The position numbers were made by a program, and so were the translations under genes. The notes under the pieces were generated by a model. It was given only the letters and a program-made list of their open reading frames with translations. It did no database searches and had not been told where the DNA came from. Shown piece by piece: positions 56,012-64,000 of a stretch of 64,000 nucleotides of DNA. Origin of the DNA: Membranipora membranacea (lineage: Eukaryota > Bryozoa > Gymnolaemata > Cheilostomatida > Membraniporidae); contig OU612073.1 in assembly GCA_914767715.1 (NCBI GenBank), forward strand, positions 22,942,001 through 23,006,000, given 5' to 3'. Every line of letters begins with the position of its first letter. Within the stretch, counting starts at the first letter, position 1.

Positions 56012-59000
56012 TTCTGATATTCTACTCTATCTACTCCGAACCTTCATCATGAAAAGAGAATAACAGTACCGTGGTATTATCCATAGTATGGTGGGAAACT
56101 ATTCAATGACTATAGGTATACACACATGGCCTGCCTGCATAGATTTTAAGATTTAGATAATGTTTGTTTAAGAGTTGTGTGTCCAATGAACTAAACCTAG
56201 TTCATTGGTGTGTCTTGGGTGTATTGTTTGTGAAAAATCTTGGGAATCCCAAGTGGGTTGGCCCACTAGGAAATATCAACAAATGACGTCATAGTGAGTT
56301 AATTAAGGAAAAGAAGAGAGTTGAAACTGTAGACAATAATTACAACAAATTTATGGCCCTATCAATCACAATATGTCCAAGATCTATCATCTAAACCAAC
56401 AAATTATGTTAATACTAACTAGTGATAACTGGGGATTTACTTAACCTTACTAAACTGAATAATACGGAGAGAGGGCATATGCGTTTTATAAAAGTTTCCA
56501 GTAAAGACTGATCAGATAGCACCCTTACTCACAGGAACTGTGAATAGGTGAAGCTTTCTGATCTGTGAACTTAAGTAGTCTGATATACTGATAACGGGAC
56601 ATTATAGCACTAACACAAACATAATTTACCGAAGTCCTTTCGGAGTGGATCTCGACTCTCATTTTAATTAATGGAGTGCCTTCAGGGTTCCCCTATCCCA
56701 ACTATCACACAACTCGTTTTTGGCAATCAAGAGGAGGATATCAGGACACCCACATATTTAACGCCTTCGCCTGCTAGATTTGTTGATATTTGGACACTGT
56801 GCATCGGAAACTATTTACAAGCCATGGTACCAACATGTTAGAGCTCAATTTAGTTTTAAAATTTGATATTTGAATTCTAAAAACTTGAGCTTGTGAAACT
56901 TGACTTGACTTGAATATACGTTACCAACTCAGCATAATGTTTGATATCAAGAAGTTACAATGCGATGGTATTTGGCACGACAGTGACTTCACTTACTTTG
57001 GGCTCTATAAAATTACAACTTCTGTTAGAACTCGTGTAGGCAATATAACCAAAATGGTATTTCGCCTGGGATTTACAGGACAAAAAGGTTAATCTCATTT
57101 ATATGTCATTGACCTGATTTTATGGGTTTTTCTCAAAGGTTAAAGTTTCACCTACTCTGGGATATGCAACGCTAGGCTAACAGCATAGACCAGGCATATA
57201 TTTAGGCTGAAAATGATCTAAATTTTGATATCCAAAGAGCTGTGGACTAAGTTATAAGTGGGGTGGGAGTAACTTTATAATCATCTATAATATCAACATT
57301 TTACATAGAGACTTCATGAGATAATTCTACTCTCATCAATTCTTCAAAATAATAATAAGATTAGGAATAATAATTTAGGACCCTTTGCTCAATGTGAATG
57401 CATAATTATGCTACTTAATTTAGAAGTTTTTCTTCTCGTAGAAAATATTTATTGGTTCTCAGAGGTTTAAAATAAGTTCTACTATAAAGTAAATTCTCTC
57501 CTTTCAAGTTACAACCTTGCTTTTGATAGTTTTTGACACCTTTTTTTATATATTTTCTCGGCATAAAAATACAATTGGAAAAGACCAACATTAACACTGT
57601 CCCCAAGCCTCGTCATGCAGCTATCTTAAAAAAAAGAACCCCTTTGCTAATGGTCACACTACATACGGTTTGATGATTGAGTCTCCCCAATAGTAATACT
57701 ACGATGTAATCATTTCAGGCAGGAGACTCCAAAGTATTCACCTCCGAGCCATTGAAGGACTTCTTATTCTTTGTTAAGATTGACAGATGTAGAGTTAGAT
57801 GATACTAACTTAGAAGCACAAATAGTAATGAATGTAGAACTTAGTTTTCCTTATTACTAGTAGAAGCAGCAAAAAACTTCCATTGTGTTTCCGCGCTGAT
57901 AAATGTGTGTTGTGTAAGATTGGCAGCATCACTTAGCCAAAAATAGCCACTTATACCTGTGTGTAAAGTACCATCTATATGTTAATGGGAAATTTTATGT
58001 CGGATATTACTATGTATTAATATTACTACGAATATCTAGAAATATGTAGGTTTCAATTGACGTAATATTATCTGTTTTGGTAAGAGGCTTTCTTACTTTG
58101 TCATTACCACCTGTATGACTTGTCGTCAGTTGTTCCAATACACAGAAGTACATCAATTTGTCCTAATGGATTTCCAAATAGTGTCATCTATTCGTTCTGA
58201 TTTGATTATTATATTGCCTGGAAAGTCCCACAGCACTTGCTATACTCTATCGGTATATTGGCAGTTGGTAAGAAAATTTTACACAGTGATCATCCTGCAC
58301 GATCTTGGAACTATGTACTTTAAGCTTTAACATACATTGGCATGCGTGGAATAGGAACGATGTACCGACCAGCACATATGAAAATGTAATGAGAGTTAGG
58401 AATTCCTTTGATGTATGCTGTATAGTGTCTTAAGATTACCTATGTACAGCTAATCTGAATTTAGTGGGCAATTAACTAGTTAATTTTGTGTTGTGCATTC
58501 CTTGGTACATGTGTTTGACATATGATGGCTTAAATAATTACCTTTATGGCCTAGCCGCTATATTTTGCGAGCAAGGTTATAGGCCTCTGCAAAGTTAAAA
58601 GCATTGGTCTACTACAACTTGGTATACATACGAATATGCAACAAACTCATATGCATTGTTATAATATATTATTTCAATAAATAAAATACATTAAACTGGA
58701 TGCCATTATGAAATACAGTTGTGTTAACATCCAATTAGTAATATTACTCAATCAGTTTCATTAGTACATTTCACTGAATGTGAGAGTTATCTACCTTTCC
58801 TTTATGTGTAGATAACTTCCCTGGTGCTTTCTGTACGTATTTATGACATCTTATCATTGATTATAAGCTATTACTGAGAAACTGATATTACACTATCTTA
58901 TACCTGCTTGGAGCTGTTTCTTCCTTTTGCTTTAAAGAGATTAGGGATACTATAGTATGTGATCTACCATAATAGAATTTCAGTGCCGAGTCCATTCTAC

Positions 59001-60354
59001 CGAACATTGAACATCACAAAGGTTCAATTTAAACATGTCATGTCTTGCTTTACATCAAAGTTTTCCCCAGAACTTGAATCTCAGAGTCAATCATTCTTCG
59101 TTGCCATATGTATAAAAGCTATATATTACTTTCTACTCTGTCCAATTTTCGCATTTGTATATTCTACAACTTCTAGCAATAGTATATCTCTCTCCACCGA
59201 GACTCATAAAACTAAGATATGCTAGTAGCACAACAGACAATGTCATCGGTCTTCTTCAGGTAGCATACAAGCTTGGATTGAAAGTAACAGCAGCAATAGA
59301 GATCATTTAGAAGATTCATTTCACTCAGTCTCTAAGTTTCATAGATTTATTTTTGTTTCAATTCTAAGCAATTGAGATATGCTGAGACTAAAATGTGGTT
59401 CACTCTAGAATGGTGAACGGATATTTAATCGGTCAGAACATAGCTGAGGAAAGTTAACAGTAACAATTGCCTTTATTAACCAATCCACTCATCATAATAT
59501 AAAATGACAAACAGCAATATATAATTGCAAAGGGAGTAAAGCCCCATTAGTCATCAAAGATTTTCACCGAGAAAATATGAGCAGACAAATATCAGACAAG
59601 CAAAAGAAAAGTTGAAACTATTAAGCTGCTGGAATTATATGTAAATAAGATTTAATGGTTTGAGAAAAACTAACTGTGTCATAATGAAAGTCCTAAGTCT
59701 GAGCAGAAGAACAACATGGAAAACTTGAAAACCCTATTAGGACCAAAGTTTTAGATTTAGACTTTCACTATATGTGAGAATATGTAAACAGCTGACAAAA
59801 TGCCAAGTCTTAAGAAAGCAACAAAGATTCTTTATATGCACATTATATTTTGGCACTATGTTTAATGTTTGTGACCATATCTCTCTAGTCGATTAAAAGA
59901 CAAGAGCCAGCTTGGCCTTAATACACCAAGACAATAATTATGTTTCTTTAGTACTATTTCCTATCATAAATAAGGAACCGCATACAATAATTTGGAGTTG
60001 TCATTCTTCTAACAGGAAGAAAACAACTCTTTCCTGAAAAATATCAAGTAGACCTAGCAATAAATAGTCACGATAACGATAGCTGCAGAGTTTGTGAGTA
60101 AAGGTAGAAACAGACTAAGTATCAAATACTAATTGGTGTACAATTAAATAAAGAAAATTGAGCACATTATCAGTAAGGCTTACCTAAATTCTCATTAGTA
60201 TACTAGTTTATAAAACTGCATACGCTAAGAACAGGTATGATGAAGGCTAATATCACATGACAGTTACTAGTTGTGGTGTAGCAATACCAGGCCTATGTGT
60301 GAGGTGGTATAGATACTGGTTTTAAATACTAGCTGTGGTGTAATAATACCAGGC
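56012..60354. other. Intergenic, no gene recognised
   Basis: AT-rich DNA with many short chance ORFs and no exon-like stretch that I can connect. The right end beyond the stop codon at 60355 should hold the 3' UTR of the EEIG1-like gene; the left end should hold the GPCR promoter. A partial direct repeat of the terminal coding region occurs at 60265-60319. Confidence 0.45.
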
Positions 60355-60381
60355 CTATGTGTGAGGTGGTATAGTAACTGG
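60265..60381 (-). repeat. 62-bp tandem duplication across the EEIG1 stop codon
   Basis: 60265-60319 and 60327-60381 are near-identical (step 62 bp), both with CCAGGCCTATGTGTGAGG. On the minus strand the 60327-60381 copy contains the end of the coding sequence and the TAG at 60355-60357; the other copy lies downstream in the 3' UTR. Confidence 0.85.
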
Positions 60382-63300
60382 CTTATATATAGTGTTACTG
60401 TTTGAGGTATGTCCTGTTACTGATGCACTGCCATCCTGTCCTATATAGAGCTTTAGTCCTGTCTCTTAAACATCAAAATATTAGTATGATTACGATGCGG
60501 AAATAAGAGGCTGCTCTGATGGTAAGAACTATGGACTCTCAGTGCTATGCTAATAACCAAGACAATAATAATACCTCATATCAGATTAACTCCAAACCAA
60601 CTCATATAAATTATTATACTTAGCACCAGTTCTATTGACATAACACGATAAAGGTGTGCATGGATTAGAGTTTGCGACCAGAATGAAGCTAAGGAGTTAT
60701 AAACAGTTTCCAGTAAACATGTAATTAGTTTCAAACTCTGATGATTATTTCCTAGTTTATTTCCTCACTCTTACTGAATTCAACAACTCGCAGAGCATAA
60801 TGATAACTGAGCTTGATGAGCTATAATTCTCTCCAGAGTCATTGTTAGGGAGGCTGAGCCTACCTGACAACACCTGACAAAAATAATATATGATAATACG
60901 TGTATTTACCTGGTTGGCTGTCATCAAGGGAGACGCCTCCAAATAACTCATCTACTAAACTTTCAGCGTCCACTCGAGTAGAGTCTATTCTCATGTCTCT
61001 CTCAGTCGCAGCCGGCTGAAATCATCAACAACACAGGGTAACATATACTGTAATATACGGTGTAGTTAATACTTATACAGGAGAACATGAGCTTAGTACA
61101 TATGACCTAGCCGTGACCTTATTATACATACCTTTGTATGACGGATGATTTATTTTCAATTTAGATAACTGAGCGGATTAGCGTTGGCGTGACGAGCTTC
61201 CATGATTTGATGGGAAAGATAAAGCTTGTCAGTAGAGAGGCCAAGTAGACGCCATGTAAAAGTTGTACATTAAAATATCTTTTGGTTTTACAACCAGTTT
61301 ATTGAAAATTCAGGGTTGAGGCATTAGCCTCCATATTGCTATAATCAAATTGAAGCTATTTCTGTTCTGTATAGGAATACTGGTTTTGGTCCAGCTGGCC
61401 ATAGAGAGATTGTGTTTATTGCATTGAATCAAAGATGAAGCAAAATTATGGTACAATATTACAAAGGGTGCTGCAGCTGTCTGCTGATATCTTAGGGAAT
61501 GATTTATATCTCATGTAAGACTACCAGAATTAAGATATGAGCTGCTGAGACAGAACTTTCAGCTACAGTTAAATTTGTGGTTCATGGGTTTAAGAAATCA
61601 CAGCTTGTAATTTCAATAAACCATGTACTCACCTTCCGAAGTGAGAGAAACATTTTCTGAGATCCAGAACTACCAGTTCTGACATGTCCTCCTTTGAAAT
61701 CCAGACTTTGAGTTCTGACATGGCCGTTTGGTTTTGCAGACGCTAGCAGTGTGGAGGTAGGTTCACTGGTAGAGCTGGAGTCTCGTTTAGAGTTGGCGAG
61801 TCCGAGCAGGTGATCAGAGGGTGTTCTAGCTAATCCCAGCGAGCTACTGTGTCCACTACCATGTCCGCTACAATCGTGGTTGTAATTCAGTATTGTAATC
61901 AACAGACAAAAAAGACAAAACTTAGTCTTAGACTTAGTCTGAGTATAACTTTATCTGAAGTACCACTAATTAAGACTAAACAACGGCTAATGTTTCATCC
62001 TCTCATATATTTGACTAACTTTTTGATGGATTATATAAGGTACTATAACTAACTAAATAGACAATTTTCTGGTACACATGCTCTGCTGATCAAAAGAAAA
62101 AAATAAAGTGAGACTAGTTTTCCCTGATTTGGGGCTGTGTGGTCACACATTAATACACACTTACTAAACCGATTAATGTGTTATTTTAGTTTTACTACAT
62201 CTACATCAACTACAAGTCCACTGTTTTGACACTAGTGACCCTAATTGACCATAGGCACAGTTTTATTTGGCACACATGTGATGTAAACACAGTTTTGAAC
62301 AATACCTTTTTTAAAGCACTTGTTGATATTCCACATATCTTACATATTTTATCTATAATTTTATGACAAATTGATAGGCTGAACACATGTTCAAGTGATG
62401 CTGTGATATCAAATGATTGATTGTTATCACATTATTACTGTGAAGGGTGCCATGTTTGATTTCATGCACTGTCAGAATTTAAGTTTTTCCAATCGAAGAA
62501 ACTCATACTTACACAAAAAGTAGAACTTTAGCTGAGGATTATCGAGGTGAAAATGGGATGTTCAGCATCAAGCATGAGCAACCCGGATGCCAACAAAAGT
62601 GATGGAGTCAGACAATTTGCGTCACTTAATCATTACGAAAATCCCCCCCGCATACCTGAGCGACCCTAGTGAACCTTTATTCCCCCCTCATACCTGAGTG
62701 ACCCTAGTGTACTTGTATCCATCATGGGAGAGCCGGTAGCCTGATTATCTCCCTTGTTTTCTATAGATAAACCGTCACTAGAGGGCGGAGAGTTATTCGT
62801 AAACTTATCCACTTCACCGTTAACACTGCCAGGTCTGTGTAAATAGTCATAAGATAATCAGTTGTGAAGCAATAGCCTACACCTTGGGCCTATACATAGC
62901 AGCATAGCCCTGTGGAGGACACTAAGCACATATTGCATGTAGACATAATCTAATCAGTAGAGTCAAGCAGGAAAAGCTTGAACCATAAGGATTAATACTT
63001 ATGTCACGAAAGAAATGTTTACACTGCAGCCTAGAAAATTAATTGTTATGATTAATGGTCGAACTTGTAACAAATCATTTTAGCCATTTATTTAGCCATT
63101 ATTTATCTAGCCATTGTACAGGAAACAATTATGGTGACTCAGCTAACTATTTTCTCCGCTTAGCTTCCTCATTTTTTCCCAATCACAATTTATAGCAGGC
63201 GTGTCTAATGTGTGGAGCTGAAAAACAAGGGAGCGATATTGCTGAGTCAATAGGGCGCACAGATGGTTCATGCTCCAATTTTTCCTCCAGAGAACTTGTG

Positions 63301-63527
63301 GGTTTTCTGATACATGATGATACAATGAGTACTTACACTTTGAATACAGGATATCCATCAGTGAGAGTCATGTTAACCTGTACTCTAAGTGTGGAGTTAT
63401 CCAGTCTGTGACTCTCCTCGTACGCTTGTAACAGATAGTTCTTAGCGATCTCACCCTGACCAGCAAACTGTGACAGGTTCAGATCCACAAAGCCTAACTT
63501 CTGAGCACTTCTACCGCCTCTAGTCTC
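60355..63527 (-). CDS. EEIG1: EEIG1/FAM102-family protein, C-terminal five exons (5' end outside window)
   Basis: Exons: 63337-63527, 62694-62834, 61633-61867, 60910-61015, 60355-60464; GT..AG, phases 2, 2, 0, 1 agree, 260 residues ending at TAG. The first exon carries the second half of an N-terminal C2 (NT-C2) domain: KLGFVDLNLSQFAGQG and DNSTLRVNM match the family pattern GFIDINLAEFAG..DNS.LKV. The middle is a Ser/Thr/Gly-rich linker. The C-terminus has RIDSTRVDAESLVDEL, matching the RVDDTRVDAD segment of human FAM102A, and the closing GLKLYIGQDGS matches its last conserved block. Known relatives (EEIG1, C. elegans sym-3) act at membrane contact and endocytic sites. Earlier exons must lie right of 64000 or were missed in 63528-64000. 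Confidence 0.88.
62651..62712 (-). repeat. Duplicated exon end and donor in the EEIG1 gene
   Basis: Two 24-bp copies of CATACCTGAG.GACCCTAGTG begin at 62651 and 62689 (step 38 bp, two mismatches). On the minus strand each ends an exon-like TCACTAGGGTC.CTCAG with a GTATG donor. The copy at 62689 gives the in-phase exon end (62694); the distal donor would add 38 nt and shift the frame. Confidence 0.8.
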
Positions 63528-64000
63528 CTACAAACAACATGCAATATTCAATTTTGGGAGATAGTTACCTTGAGACCAACCTATATAAAGCTTTTTGTCA
63601 TGATCATTTTTTTTCTGATCAATGCCAGGATGGATATACCCCAGCTTTCTTTGATAGTAATGATAAAAAACTTTATGGGGAATAATGTAAGTCTTCGTGT
63701 AAGATTCATGTCTGCAACCATGATACTGGGCTGACTCTTTTTACCAAAGCCTAGGTTTGAAGGGGCCTAAACAGTAAACTGAGAGCATATTTGAAATGTT
63801 TTATCGACTTCATTTTATATTCAGGTTATAGATCGAAATCCCCTAGCTCTATTAATCCAACCAGCAAACGGCTCAGGTTAATAACTCAGCTGTTATAAAC
63901 AAAATCACGGTCAAGAGCATTTCAACACAGATCAGCAACACCAAACGACCTGCTGTTATTACCTAACCTAAGCTTAATCAGCAGGAAGAGATCTGCTTGT

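Overview
The window is genomic DNA from a multicellular animal. Coding sequence is split into many short exons (about 70-290 bp) by GT..AG introns, AT-rich intergenic DNA holds small inverted-repeat elements and tRNA-derived SINEs, and the genes are metazoan: a URB1 ribosome-biogenesis factor, a GLI/GLIS zinc-finger protein, a sarcoplasmic-type EF-hand protein, an AQP4-like aquaporin, a class A GPCR and an EEIG1/FAM102 protein. Six genes in 64 kb and mostly sub-kilobase introns fit a compact invertebrate genome. I cannot place the phylum from sequence alone; ctenophore, placozoan, sponge and cnidarian all remain open.

Layout. (1) 1571-26724, minus strand: a very long gene of at least 37 recognised exons encoding URB1; its 3' end is probably beyond the left edge. 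Exons from the start codon at 26724 down to 6829 join in one reading phase. Its introns hold SINEs, fold-back elements, a possible nested secreted-peptide gene (2409-2820) and unassigned ORFs (4566-5410). (2) 26725-29862: divergent intergenic region with two adjacent fold-back MITEs. (3) 29891-35723, plus: nine coding exons giving a 484-aa protein with five GLI-type zinc fingers. (4) 36582-39700, plus: seven exons, 296-aa EF-hand protein. (5) 43757-46594, plus: six exons, 332-aa aquaporin, with a mariner-like MITE just upstream. (6) 49-56 kb: one intact single-exon GPCR (55007-56011, minus) and two wrecked paralogues on the plus strand (49.1 and 50.9 kb) with a LINE 3' fragment between them. 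(7) 60355-63527, minus: the C-terminal five exons of an EEIG1/FAM102 gene that enters from the right edge.

The genes are not an operon and show no common pathway. The most unusual recurrent signal is local tandem duplication of exon ends together with splice sites: a 129-bp unit in a mid-gene URB1 exon, a five-fold 68-bp donor array and a duplicated acceptor on another URB1 exon, and a 38-bp-offset donor duplication and a duplicated stop-codon region in EEIG1. These give serial candidate donors or acceptors whose use can be tested with RNA reads. Splice models here were built by eye from reading phase and GT/AG sites, without transcripts or homology searches.
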